From Methanobrevibacter smithii ATCC 35061 (GTDB lineage: Archaea; Methanobacteriota; Methanobacteria; Methanobacteriales; Methanobacteriaceae), in assembly GCF_000016525.1 (NCBI RefSeq), contig NC_009515.1:1018501-1082500 (forward strand): a DNA stretch of 64,000 nt. Direction: 5' to 3'. Numbering within the stretch: the first letter of the stretch is position 1; every line of letters starts with the position of its first letter. The notes beneath the pieces were generated by a model. The model saw nothing but the letters and a program-made list of their open reading frames with translations, did not search any database and was not told the DNA's origin. Shown here piece by piece: positions 36,537-45,309 of this stretch. The position numbers and the translations under genes are program-made.

Positions 36537-36827
36537 ATGGCATCAGAGGAAATTATTAGAGAAGTTTATAAAGTTTTAGAAGAAAGAAGGGACAATCCTA
36601 TTGATTCCTACACCTCTAAAATAATGCAGGACAGTGACAAAAAAGCAGAAGATAAAATACTTGAAAAAGTAGCAGAAGAATGTGGTGAAGTATTGCTTGC
36701 TGCTAAAAATGATGAGAATTTAGTTTATGAATCTGTTGATTTAATATTCCACACTTTACTTATCCTTGTTTACAAAGGAATAGAAATAGATGAAATTTTT
36801 GAAGAATTTGCACGTAGAAGACATTGA
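36537..36827 (+). CDS. hisE: Phosphoribosyl-ATP pyrophosphatase
   Basis: 96 residues, the usual HisE size. It hydrolyses phosphoribosyl-ATP to phosphoribosyl-AMP, step two of histidine synthesis. Motifs are [13 protein letters not shown] near residue 20, [15 protein letters not shown] (metal-binding EExxE) near residue 42 and [13 protein letters not shown] near residue 63. No other his gene adjoins it. Its ATG directly follows the stop codon of the CBS-ParB gene, so it depends on that transcript. Confidence 0.94.
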   Translation: MASEEIIREVYKVLEERRDNPIDSYTSKIMQDSDKKAEDKILEKVAEECGEVLLAAKNDENLVYESVDLIFHTLLILVYKGIEIDEIFEEFARRRH

Positions 36828-36829
36828 AC

Positions 36830-37399
36830 TTATAATTTAAGTTCCATATTATGCATTCCGCGTTCAAAACTTCCTATTTTAACTCTTTTTTTATTGAATT
36901 CTTTAAATCCTATTCTTTCATATAATGATTTGGCTCCTGTGTTTCTGAAATCGGCATCAAGAGTTACTCTTTTTAGATTATTCCATTTAGCATATCCAAT
37001 TACATCATCCAAAACTTTACTGCCCAAACCTTTTCCCCTTTGGGATTCATCAATAGCTAATTCTGCAACATGAAAATCTCCTTTCTCCACATCGCATAAT
37101 ACAAAATAGTCTAAAATATCAACAATAAGCAATTTTAAACTGACCGTCTTTAAACTATGATAAAATGCAGGTTTTTTAGAAATCCAGAATATCAGCAAAC
37201 CAATAATATTATTATCATCATCTAAAATAACTTTGGTATCCTCAAGAGATTCCTCTTTTTTTAATTGCTTTTCAATTGTTGAAATAGCTTTATCAGAATT
37301 CTTAAACAGCAAGTCAAATGTTCTAAAATCAACGTCATAGATTAATTTAGCCACTTTTCTAGTGTCATGTTTGGATGCATCAAATGTTTCATAAATCAA
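36830..37399 (-). CDS. GNAT-family N-acetyltransferase
   Basis: 189 residues. The acetyl-CoA motif A is in LAIDESQRGKGLGSKVLDD near residue 125, followed by GAKSLYERIGFKEF. The N-terminal half (DASKHDTRKVAKLIYDVDF) is a lineage-specific part. The substrate cannot be named. The start is TTG at 37399, since no in-frame ATG lies near; it is 1 nt beyond the end of larB, so the two are co-transcribed. Confidence 0.83.
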   Translation of the reverse strand: MIYETFDASKHDTRKVAKLIYDVDFRTFDLLFKNSDKAISTIEKQLKKEESLEDTKVILDDDNNIIGLLIFWISKKPAFYHSLKTVSLKLLIVDILDYFVLCDVEKGDFHVAELAIDESQRGKGLGSKVLDDVIGYAKWNNLKRVTLDADFRNTGAKSLYERIGFKEFNKKRVKIGSFERGMHNMELKL

Positions 37400-37400
37400 T

Positions 37401-38162
37401 TTATCGACCTTTAATTATAGTTAGAGCAAATACTCCTGCACCGAACCCGTTATCAATGTTTACAACAGCTATCCCCGGAGCGCATGACTGAAGCATTGCG
37501 TTTAAAGCAACAACTCCCCCTTCACCTACACCATAACCTACAGATGTTGGAACGCCAATAACAGGAATATCAACTAAACCAGCTACAACAGAAGGCAGGG
37601 CCCCTTCCATTCCTGCACAAACAATTAATACTTCCACTCCCTCTTTAATCATGTGAGCTATTTGAGGGAACAGTCTATGAATTCCAGCTACGCCAATATC
37701 ATAAGAAGTTATTGCTTCACAGCCCCCTTCTTCAACTATTACACGTGCTTCTTCTGCAATATTTATATCTGATGTTCCCGCAGTTATGATACCCACCTTA
37801 CCTAAGGTTTTAGGAACTTCCCTGTTTCTGATTACCAATATCTGAGCTCTTTTATTATAGTCCAATTCAAATCCTTCCAAATCCAAATCATCTGCTAATT
37901 TTTCATATCTTTCTGAAGATAACTTGGTTACAATTAGATTTTCGGGATTTTCACTGGTGAAATAATTATTGATTATCAATAAAAGATCCCCGTAATCTTT
38001 ACTTGGAGAAAAAACCGCTTCTGGAAAACCTGTTCTTGAAGAGCGTGATTTGTCAAATTTAGCAACTTCATCAAATTCTAAAATAGTATCTGCCTTTAAA
38101 AGCCTCTCGCATTCCTCAATACTAATTTCTTCATTGATTAACTTTTCAAGAATTTCTCTCAT
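37401..38162 (-). CDS. larB: LarB-type nickel pincer cofactor carboxylase
   Basis: 253 residues. The C-terminal PurE-like domain has [17 protein letters not shown] (near 133), [12 protein letters not shown] (near 160), [16 protein letters not shown] (near 192) and [16 protein letters not shown]. The N-terminal 110 residues ([18 protein letters not shown]) are typical of LarB rather than PurE. LarB carboxylates and hydrolyses nicotinate adenine dinucleotide on the way to the nickel pincer nucleotide. LarC and LarE are not in this window, so the acceptor enzyme is unknown. Divergent from hypF, 49 bp apart. Confidence 0.88.
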   Translation of the reverse strand: MREILEKLINEEISIEECERLLKADTILEFDEVAKFDKSRSSRTGFPEAVFSPSKDYGDLLLIINNYFTSENPENLIVTKLSSERYEKLADDLDLEGFELDYNKRAQILVIRNREVPKTLGKVGIITAGTSDINIAEEARVIVEEGGCEAITSYDIGVAGIHRLFPQIAHMIKEGVEVLIVCAGMEGALPSVVAGLVDIPVIGVPTSVGYGVGEGGVVALNAMLQSCAPGIAVVNIDNGFGAGVFALTIIKGR

Positions 38163-38211
38163 ATTATCATAACTATTTTATACAATAATTATATTTAAAT
38201 ATATATTGACT

Positions 38212-40464
38212 ATGATGGCAAAAAAGATTTTAACTCAGGGAATTGTTCAGGGTGTAGGATTCAGACCTTATATTTACAGACTTGCAAAAGATTTGAATTT
38301 AAACGGATATGTAAGAAATTTAGGAAATGTAGTTGAAATAATCCTTGAGGGAGACAATATTGACTTATTTATTGACAGACTGCCTAAAGAATTGCCCCCG
38401 ATAGCTAAAATAGATTCTATGAAAACCGAAGACATAGCCAGAGAGGGTTTTGACGATTTTACAATAATTGAAAGTTCCGATGAGTTTTCAGGAGTATCTG
38501 TAATACCTCCGGACATAGCTATCTGCGACAGCTGTCTTGAAGAAATTAGAAATCCAAAAGACAGACGTTATAAGTATCCCTTTAATGCATGTACTGACTG
38601 CGGCCCAAGATTTACTGTTATTGACAGTGTTCCTTATGACAGAGTCAGAACTTCAATGGATGAATTTCCATTGTGCGACAGCTGTCTTGAAGAATATGGA
38701 GAACCTCTAAACAGACGTTACCATGGTGAAGCCATATGCTGCAGTGATTGCGGACCTCAAATGAAAATATACAAAGGTCCGGAAGAAATAAATAGCAACA
38801 ATCCTATTAAAGTAGCTGCAGATAAACTAAAGGAAGGTAAAATCATAGCCATTAAAGGAATAGGCGGAACACACTTAGTAGTTGATGCATATAATGACAA
38901 AGCCGTCAAAGAGTTAAGAAAACGATTAAACCGTCCAAATCAGGCTTTTGCAGTTATGAGTAAAGATCTAGACAGTGTTAAAGGTTATGCCAAATTAAGT
39001 AAAAAAGAAATTGCAACCATAACCTCCAACAAAAGACCCATTGTTGTTTTAAAGAAAAATGACAATTACAATTTCCCAGAGTCATTAGCTCCAGGTTTGC
39101 ACAATATCGGAGTCATGCTGCCTTACTCTCCAATGCATTACCTGCTTTTTGATGAAGGAGACATCGACACATATGTTATGACTTCAGCCAATACTCCTGG
39201 CGAACCTATGATGATTACAAATAAAGAAATTCTAAATTTAAATGGAATTTCTGATTATTCCCTAATCCATAACCGTAAAATTTTAAACAGATGCGATGAT
39301 TCAGTTATCCGATTTAGAAACGATACACTTTCATTTATTCGCAGATCAAGAGGCTACACTCCAGAACCATATAAAATCAATTATGATGTAAATGATTTGA
39401 ATGTACTTGCCTTAGGACCTGAACTTGATGTTACCTTTGCAATGGCTAAAGACCATATGATTTATACTTCACAGCATATTGGAAATACCAACAAATTAAA
39501 AACTTTAAAATTCATGAAAGAAGCTATTGAAAATATGAAAAGAATCACTAAAATAAACTATTTTGATGCAATTGCATGTGATTTGCACCCTCATTTCTTT
39601 ACAACAAAACTAGCTCATGAATTTAGTGATGAATTTGAATGTGATGTAATAGGTGTGCAGCACCATCATGCCCATAGTATTGCACTGGCTAATGATTATG
39701 GTATCGATGAAATGATTGTAATAGCATGTGACGGAGTAGGCTATGGAAGTGATGCTACAAGCTGGGGAGGAGAAATCCTATACACCAACATTACTGACTT
39801 TGAAAGATTAGGTCATCTGCAGGCCCATAAAATGCCCGGAGGAGATATGGCCACCAAACATCCTATAAGAATGCTTTTAAGTATTATAGATGATGAAGAT
39901 CTAATTAGCAAATATGTTGATTATTTCAAATACGGTGACACTGAAATTAAAAATATTTACAGACAATTGGAAGCCGGAATTAATGTTGGCCTTACAACAA
40001 GTACCGGAAGAGTATTGGACTCTGTTTCAGCAGCTCTGGAAATATGCAACACCAGAACATATGAAGGAGAATGTTCAATGAAATTGGAATCTGTTGCATA
40101 TTACTCCAAAAATGACATTGAAATTCCATTTGAAATTAAAGACAACATATTAAACACCCGTGAAATCCTTCGTGAAGTTGTCAGACTATATCAAAAAGGA
40201 GAAAATAAATCAGATATTGCAAATGCCGCTCAAAAGACAATAGCAAAAGGACTGTCCCAGATAGCTATTGAAAATGCAGATAAAAAAGGAGTCAATGTTA
40301 TTGGAGCTACAGGAGGAGTATTCTACAACGAAGCAATAACCGATACCTGTAAAAAGTACATTGAAGAAAACGGATACAATTTCATCCAGCATAAAAATAC
40401 CTGTGCCGGAGACGGTTCTGTTTCACTAGGCCAGGCCATTGTAGCTAAAACAAAACTTAATTAA
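38212..40464 (+). CDS. hypF: Carbamoyltransferase HypF, hydrogenase maturation
   Basis: 750 residues from ATG 38212 (a TTG at 38206 and ATG at 38215 are alternatives). Domains in order: acylphosphatase (TQGIVQGVGFRPYIYRLA), two zinc fingers (CDSCLEEI with CTDCGPRFT; CDSCLEEY with CSDCGPQ), a YrdC-like domain (AIKGIGGTHLVVDA to SRGYTPEPY), and a Kae1-like carbamoyltransferase domain (VQHHHAHSIALA, CDGVGYGSDATSWGGE). It makes the thiocarbamate precursor of the Fe-bound cyanide ligands of [NiFe] hydrogenases such as EhbN. The promoter overlaps that of larB; the mRNA is probably leaderless. Confidence 0.95.
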   Translation: MMAKKILTQGIVQGVGFRPYIYRLAKDLNLNGYVRNLGNVVEIILEGDNIDLFIDRLPKELPPIAKIDSMKTEDIAREGFDDFTIIESSDEFSGVSVIPPDIAICDSCLEEIRNPKDRRYKYPFNACTDCGPRFTVIDSVPYDRVRTSMDEFPLCDSCLEEYGEPLNRRYHGEAICCSDCGPQMKIYKGPEEINSNNPIKVAADKLKEGKIIAIKGIGGTHLVVDAYNDKAVKELRKRLNRPNQAFAVMSKDLDSVKGYAKLSKKEIATITSNKRPIVVLKKNDNYNFPESLAPGLHNIGVMLPYSPMHYLLFDEGDIDTYVMTSANTPGEPMMITNKEILNLNGISDYSLIHNRKILNRCDDSVIRFRNDTLSFIRRSRGYTPEPYKINYDVNDLNVLALGPELDVTFAMAKDHMIYTSQHIGNTNKLKTLKFMKEAIENMKRITKINYFDAIACDLHPHFFTTKLAHEFSDEFECDVIGVQHHHAHSIALANDYGIDEMIVIACDGVGYGSDATSWGGEILYTNITDFERLGHLQAHKMPGGDMATKHPIRMLLSIIDDEDLISKYVDYFKYGDTEIKNIYRQLEAGINVGLTTSTGRVLDSVSAALEICNTRTYEGECSMKLESVAYYSKNDIEIPFEIKDNILNTREILREVVRLYQKGENKSDIANAAQKTIAKGLSQIAIENADKKGVNVIGATGGVFYNEAITDTCKKYIEENGYNFIQHKNTCAGDGSVSLGQAIVAKTKLN

Positions 40465-40502
40465 AAAAATAAAAAAAAGAATAGATACAAACAACAGCTA
40501 AT

Positions 40503-41087
40503 TTATTTATTTTTAAGAGTTCGTTCCAAAATATATTCCGCTCTGTTTTTAAGATTTTCATATAATCTTATTTGATTCATAAGTTCTGAAATAGCTTCTG
40601 TTTGACCATTATCAATTCTTTTTTCAATATCCAATAATTTAGACCACTCATCACCAGAAGGCAATTGTGGTGTATTCAGCATATCCTCATTGAAGTTTAC
40701 ATTGAATGTATTCTTATTAATAGTAATATGAATATTAACTTCATGATCTAAATCATAATATTTACGCGGTCTACCTCTAAGAATCTTTTTATATGAAGAA
40801 CTTAATATTCCAATGTTTTCCATAGCCCTCAGGTGTTCTATAATTGCTTTTTGACCAATATTGAGTTCATTGGAAATTTCACTTACAAACATTGGTTCTT
40901 CCCTTAAGAGATTTATGATATCCCTTCTTGTTTTACAGCCCATTACATCAAGTATATCCTCTTTGTCAATCCCATAATCTGAATCTTCATAATTACCATT
41001 TATTTCAATGATTGATACAGTATTTGGATGTGGATTGACATTTTTAGATTTGTCCTTATTTTTTTCAAATTCGTTTGTATCTTTCAT
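40503..41087 (-). CDS. ArsR-like winged-helix regulator facing grpE
   Basis: 194 residues. The winged helix-turn-helix covers about residues 45-110 (DILDVMGCKTRRDIINLL, then FVSEISNELNIGQKAIIEHL and RGRPRKYYDL). The C-terminal half (MNQIRLYENLKNRAEYILER) is helical and may dimerise. It is divergent from grpE-dnaK-dnaJ, and its own TATA element lies between repeats that could be its operators. I infer autoregulation and control of the heat-shock genes, as for the archaeal Phr type, though it is not an obvious Phr orthologue. Confidence 0.8.
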   Translation of the reverse strand: MKDTNEFEKNKDKSKNVNPHPNTVSIIEINGNYEDSDYGIDKEDILDVMGCKTRRDIINLLREEPMFVSEISNELNIGQKAIIEHLRAMENIGILSSSYKKILRGRPRKYYDLDHEVNIHITINKNTFNVNFNEDMLNTPQLPSGDEWSKLLDIEKRIDNGQTEAISELMNQIRLYENLKNRAEYILERTLKNK

Positions 41088-41327
41088 AAATATAAATTAT
41101 ACCGAAACCTTTATATAACTTTTTGTTACTATAATAACATACGAGAAAGATAACTTTTTGTTACTTTAATATTTGGTACAAAAAACTCTTATTAATAACC
41201 CTTGTTTTTTGAACCATTTTCCTATATGTCCATAAATTCCAAAATATGCCAATATTAAGTATCAAAAATAAAAATTCTCTACACAAGGGTTATTTAAAGA
41301 GTTTTAAAAATTTGAAAAGGTGACTGA
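41088..41327. promoter_or_regulatory. Repeat-rich control region between the regulator and grpE
   Basis: 240 bp. TAACTTTTTGTTACT occurs twice in direct orientation (41116-41130 and 41151-41165), next to a minus-strand TATA near 41112. GGTACAAAAAAC (41175-41186) and GTTTTTTGAACC (41204-41215) form an inverted pair with one mismatch. AATAACCCTTGT (41194-41205) and ACAAGGGTTATT (41283-41294) form a perfect 12-bp pair that extends outward to about 21 bp with minor gaps (41184-41205, 41283-41303). TTATTTAAA in the right arm may be the grpE TATA box. GGTGA precedes the grpE ATG. Confidence 0.65.
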
Positions 41328-41885
41328 ATGGCTAATGACAAAAATGAAGACCAAAAAGAAGAAGAAACTAAAACTCTTCAGGAAAAATATGATGAACTTC
41401 TTGAAGAATTAGATTCTAAAAATAAAGAATTAGCTAAAATAAATGAAGACCTTGAAAAACAAAAAGAAGAAACTCAAGAGTATATTTCACTATCTCAAAG
41501 ACTTCAGGCTGATTTCGAAAACTTCAAAAAAATCAACGAGAAAAAAAGTAAAGATATCATCAAATTTGCCAATGAACCACTTATCAAAAATATCTTAGAC
41601 AGTTATGAAGATTTAGAAAGAGCACTTGAAAATTCTAAAACTGAAAAAGAATTAAGAGACGGTGTTGAATTAATATATTCTAAAATTAAAGATGTTTTAA
41701 CTAAAGAAGGTTTAGAAGAAATCCCTGCAAAAGGGGAAAAATTCGATCCATTTAAACATGAAGCACTTATGGTTGCAAATGATGAAAATGTGGAAAATGG
41801 ATATATTATTGATGAACTGATGAAAGGATATACCTTAAAAGGTAAAGTTATCAAATACTCTAAAGTTAGAGTCTGTAAAAAATAA
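41328..41885 (+). CDS. grpE: GrpE nucleotide-exchange factor
   Basis: 185 residues. A long acidic/basic coiled coil (residues 1-75) precedes the beta-wing domain with [20 protein letters not shown] and DPFKHEALM near residues 115-145, ending [11 protein letters not shown]. It releases ADP from DnaK. First gene of grpE-dnaK-dnaJ, 45 bp before dnaK. Preceded by the palindromic control region. Such bacterial-type Hsp70 sets in methanogens are thought to have come by transfer from bacteria (known view). Confidence 0.94.
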   Translation: MANDKNEDQKEEETKTLQEKYDELLEELDSKNKELAKINEDLEKQKEETQEYISLSQRLQADFENFKKINEKKSKDIIKFANEPLIKNILDSYEDLERALENSKTEKELRDGVELIYSKIKDVLTKEGLEEIPAKGEKFDPFKHEALMVANDENVENGYIIDELMKGYTLKGKVIKYSKVRVCKK

Positions 41886-41930
41886 TGTTTATTAAATTAT
41901 TATACAATCAAAAAATAAAGGTGATTAATT

Positions 41931-43811
41931 ATGTCTGATACTAAAAAAGAAAAAATTATAGGTATTGATTTAGGAACAAGTAACTCTGCAGCATCTGTAC
42001 TTGTTGGAGGTAAACCAACTGTAGTACCATCTGCAGAAGGTGCAAGCCAATACGGTAAAGCATTCCCAAGTTATGTTGCATTTACTGATGACGGTCAAAT
42101 GTTAGTAGGAGAACCTGCTAGAAGACAAGCTGTAACCAACCCGGAAAACACTATCAGTGCAATCAAAAGAAGTATGGGAACTGATTACAAAGTTACAATC
42201 CACGGCAAACAATATTCACCACAAGAAATCTCTGCATTCATCTTGCAAAAAATTAAAAAAGATGCAGAATCTTTCTTAGATGAAAAAGTTGAAAAAGCTG
42301 TTATTACCGTACCTGCTTACTTTGACGACAACCAAAGGACTGCAACAAAAGATGCTGGAACTATTGCAGGATTAGATGTTGTAAGACTTGTAAACGAACC
42401 TACCGCTGCAAGTTTAGCTTATGGTATCGATAAACAGGAAGATGATGATGTAAATATCATGGTATACGATTTAGGTGGAGGTACCTTAGATGTAACCATC
42501 ATGGAATTCGGTGGAGGAATATTTGAAGTAAAATCCACTAGTGGGGACACCCAGTTAGGTGGTACCGATATGGATAATGTTCTTTTAAAATACTTATCTG
42601 ATGAATTCGAAAAAGAAAACGGAATTAACCTTATGGATGATGATCAAGCTGTACAAAGGTTAAGAGAAGCTGCTGAAAAAGCAAAAATCGAATTATCCAC
42701 TACCTTAACTACTGAAGTAAACTTACCATTCATTACAATGGGTAAAGACGGATCTCCTAAAAACTTAATCGTAAGTCTTACAAGAGCTAAATTAGAAGAA
42801 TTAGTAGATGACATTGTTAAAAAATCCGGAAAACCAATGCAACAAGCATTAGATGATGCTAAAATGAGCAAATCCGACATTGATAAAATCATTCTTGTTG
42901 GTGGACCTACCAGAATGCCAATTGTACAAAAATATGTAGAAAAATTCATCGGCAAAACAATCGAACGTGGTATTGACCCTATGGAATGTGTATCAATGGG
43001 AGCAGCTATCCAAGGTGGAGTATTAGCTGGAGAAATTAAAGATTTAGTTCTTTTAGACGTAACTCCATTATCATTAGGTATTGAAACCTTAGGTGGAGTA
43101 TCAACCACTTTAATTGAAAGGAACACAACAATCCCTACCAAAAAAAGCCAAATCTTCTCTACAGCTGCAGACAACCAACCATCTGTAGATATTAATGTTC
43201 TTCAAGGAGAAAGGAAAATGGCTGCAGACAACACCTCACTTGGAAGATTCCAACTTGTAGGTATCCCACCTGCACCAAGAGGAGTTCCTCAAATTGAAGT
43301 TACCTTTGATATTGATGCAAACGGTATAATCAATGTATCTGCAAAAGACAAAGGTACAGGTAAAGAACAAGCTATTACAATTACTTCTTCAACCAAATTA
43401 TCTGACGAAGAAATCGAACAAAAAATTAAAGAAGCTGAAATGAATGCTGAAGCAGATAAACAAAAACAAGAAGAAATTGAAGTTAGAAACAATGCAGATT
43501 CCTTAATTTACACATCCGAAAAAGCTTTAGAAGAATTAAAAGACAAAGTAAGTGACGATGAAAAAGAAAAAGTTGAAAAACTTGTTGGTGAATTAAGAGA
43601 TCTTGTAGCTGGCGATGACATTGCTGCTATTAAAGAAAAATCTGATGAATTATCTGAAGTAGTTCAAGGAATTAGTGCTAAAATCTATCAAGAAGCACAA
43701 GCTCAAGCTCAAGCACAACAACAAGCTGACCCAAATGCAGGTGCTCAATCTAATTCCTCAGATGATGATGACGGCACAATCGATGCAGATTACGAAGTAA
43801 AAGATGATTAG
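41931..43811 (+). CDS. dnaK: Hsp70 chaperone DnaK
   Basis: 626 residues. ATPase motifs: [19 protein letters not shown] (phosphate 1), [19 protein letters not shown] (phosphate 2) and [19 protein letters not shown] (adenosine). The interdomain linker is [19 protein letters not shown], followed by the substrate domain and a lid rich in charged helices. The tail is Gln/Ala-rich and ends DADYEVKDD. It works with GrpE and DnaJ in folding. Codon use is uniform as in highly expressed genes. GGTGATT precedes the ATG. Confidence 0.97.
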   Translation: MSDTKKEKIIGIDLGTSNSAASVLVGGKPTVVPSAEGASQYGKAFPSYVAFTDDGQMLVGEPARRQAVTNPENTISAIKRSMGTDYKVTIHGKQYSPQEISAFILQKIKKDAESFLDEKVEKAVITVPAYFDDNQRTATKDAGTIAGLDVVRLVNEPTAASLAYGIDKQEDDDVNIMVYDLGGGTLDVTIMEFGGGIFEVKSTSGDTQLGGTDMDNVLLKYLSDEFEKENGINLMDDDQAVQRLREAAEKAKIELSTTLTTEVNLPFITMGKDGSPKNLIVSLTRAKLEELVDDIVKKSGKPMQQALDDAKMSKSDIDKIILVGGPTRMPIVQKYVEKFIGKTIERGIDPMECVSMGAAIQGGVLAGEIKDLVLLDVTPLSLGIETLGGVSTTLIERNTTIPTKKSQIFSTAADNQPSVDINVLQGERKMAADNTSLGRFQLVGIPPAPRGVPQIEVTFDIDANGIINVSAKDKGTGKEQAITITSSTKLSDEEIEQKIKEAEMNAEADKQKQEEIEVRNNADSLIYTSEKALEELKDKVSDDEKEKVEKLVGELRDLVAGDDIAAIKEKSDELSEVVQGISAKIYQEAQAQAQAQQQADPNAGAQSNSSDDDDGTIDADYEVKDD

Positions 43812-43955
43812 ATTAAATAATAATTGTTTTATTATTTCCAAGTAGGTTAGATAAAAATCAGAATCAATAAAAAAACTAGCTATCAGGAAAAACATAAAAC
43901 AAATTATTTATTCTATTTTCTTATTTTTTTTAAATAATACTTATAAGGTGACTAA
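43812..43955. promoter_or_regulatory. Intergenic spacer between dnaK and dnaJ
   Basis: 144 bp. AAATAATA and TATTATTT (about 43815-43838) can pair as a weak hairpin after dnaK. A T-rich tract and TTTAAATAAT near 43928 could be a TATA box for dnaJ. Nothing else recognised. Confidence 0.35.
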
Positions 43956-45104
43956 ATGGCAGAAAAGCGAGATTATTATGAAGTTCTTGGAGTTGACAAA
44001 AACGCTTCAGAAAAGGACATCAAAAAAGCTTATCGTAAACTAGCTATGAAATACCATCCAGACGTAAGTGAGGAAGAGGGAGCTGAAGAAAAATTTAAAG
44101 AAGTAAGTGAAGCTTATGCCGTCTTATCTGATGATGAAAAACGTCAAAGATATGATCAATTTGGTCATGCTGGTATGGATGGATTTAGTGCAGAAGATTT
44201 CTATCAAAATGTAAACTTCGAGGACATATTCCAGGGCTTCGACATAGGAAACATATTTGATATGTTCGGATTTGGAGGAGGTTCAAACAGAAGGGGCAGA
44301 CAAGCAGGACCTCAAAGAGGATCAGACATATACACCGAAGTCAAAATAACCTTAGAAGAAGCTTTTAATGGTGTAGAAAAAGAAGTTAAAATACGAAGAA
44401 GTAAAATCTGTCCAACATGTAACGGAAATAAATCAAAACCTGGTGTTGAACCAAAAACCTGTCCAACATGTAACGGAACAGGACAAGTAAAACAGGTAAG
44501 TAACACAATACTTGGTCAAATGATGAATGTAAGACCTTGTAGGGACTGTGGCGGTACAGGTAAAATCATTACTGACCCATGTGAAGAATGTCATGGAAAA
44601 GGTAATGTTAGGGAAAGTAAAACTATTAAAATTGAAATTCCTGCAGGTGTTGATGAAGGTGACCGTTTAAGAGTATCTGGCGAAGGTAACTGTGGAGACC
44701 AACCTGGATACGAAGGAGATCTTATAGCTAGTGTTCACATTAGCAGAAATAAAGAATTCCAACGTGAAGGAGACCACCTTTACTACGAACAGCAAATAAG
44801 TTTCCCACAGGCAGCACTGGGAGATGTAATTCAAATCCCAACTATTGAAGGGAAAACTGTTGAATTTAAAGTAACTCCCGGAACTCAAAGTGGAACTGTA
44901 TTTAAACTTAAAGATCAAGGAATGACTTCAGTAAGACATAAAGGTAGAGGAAATCTCTATGTTACTGTAAAAGTTGTTGTTCCTAAAAAATTAAACCACA
45001 AACAGAAAAAATTATTAAAAGAATTTGACGAAATAAGTGGAAATGAAATCCACCACGTTGAAAAAGGACTTTTTGACAAAGTCAAAGAAGTTATCAATAG
45101 TTAG
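43956..45104 (+). CDS. dnaJ: Co-chaperone DnaJ
   Basis: 382 residues. J domain at residues 4-70 with the HPD in [11 protein letters not shown], a Gly/Phe segment, then four zinc repeats ([31 protein letters not shown]) at about 150-215, and C-terminal substrate domains. It stimulates DnaK ATPase. It lies 144 bp after dnaK with TTTAAATAATACTTA before GGTGAC, so it may also have its own promoter. Confidence 0.96.
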   Translation: MAEKRDYYEVLGVDKNASEKDIKKAYRKLAMKYHPDVSEEEGAEEKFKEVSEAYAVLSDDEKRQRYDQFGHAGMDGFSAEDFYQNVNFEDIFQGFDIGNIFDMFGFGGGSNRRGRQAGPQRGSDIYTEVKITLEEAFNGVEKEVKIRRSKICPTCNGNKSKPGVEPKTCPTCNGTGQVKQVSNTILGQMMNVRPCRDCGGTGKIITDPCEECHGKGNVRESKTIKIEIPAGVDEGDRLRVSGEGNCGDQPGYEGDLIASVHISRNKEFQREGDHLYYEQQISFPQAALGDVIQIPTIEGKTVEFKVTPGTQSGTVFKLKDQGMTSVRHKGRGNLYVTVKVVVPKKLNHKQKKLLKEFDEISGNEIHHVEKGLFDKVKEVINS

Positions 45105-45138
45105 TTAATTAATTTTAACTAATTATCACCTCTCTTTT
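45101..45138 (+). terminator. dnaJ terminator
   Basis: TTAGTTAA and TTAACTAA (45101-45108, 45115-45122) form a perfect 8-bp stem overlapping the stop codon, followed by a C/T-rich tract with T6. Confidence 0.55.
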
Positions 45139-45273
45139 TTCCTACAAAATTATTGAATTTGTAATCAATTAAATAATAATTTAAACTACTTTTTTAAAAA
45201 TTTATAATGATGATTTGATTATAATACTAGCTATTATAAAAAACTAGATATTTAAATTAAATAATGTATATGT
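45105..45273. other. Convergent gap between dnaJ and the first adhesin gene
   Basis: About 170 bp, very A+T rich, between two terminators. I see no gene, repeat or RNA in it. Confidence 0.4.
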
Positions 45274-45309
45274 AAAAAAAGAAAAAAGTAAGAGAATTAT
45301 GAATTCTCT
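45274..45309 (-). terminator. Terminator of adhesin-like gene 1
   Basis: AGAGAATT-ATG-AATTCTCT (45291-45309), a perfect 8-bp hairpin right after the stop codon, then two T-tracts on the minus strand. Nearly identical to 51254-51291. Confidence 0.8.

Noticed and set aside
38526-38694. A 20-bp direct repeat in hypF
   Set aside because: It encodes the CDSCLEE part of the two zinc fingers, so protein repetition explains it.
43680-43730. Gln/Ala repeat in dnaK as a microsatellite
   Set aside because: A low-complexity linker before the DnaK tail is normal for the family.
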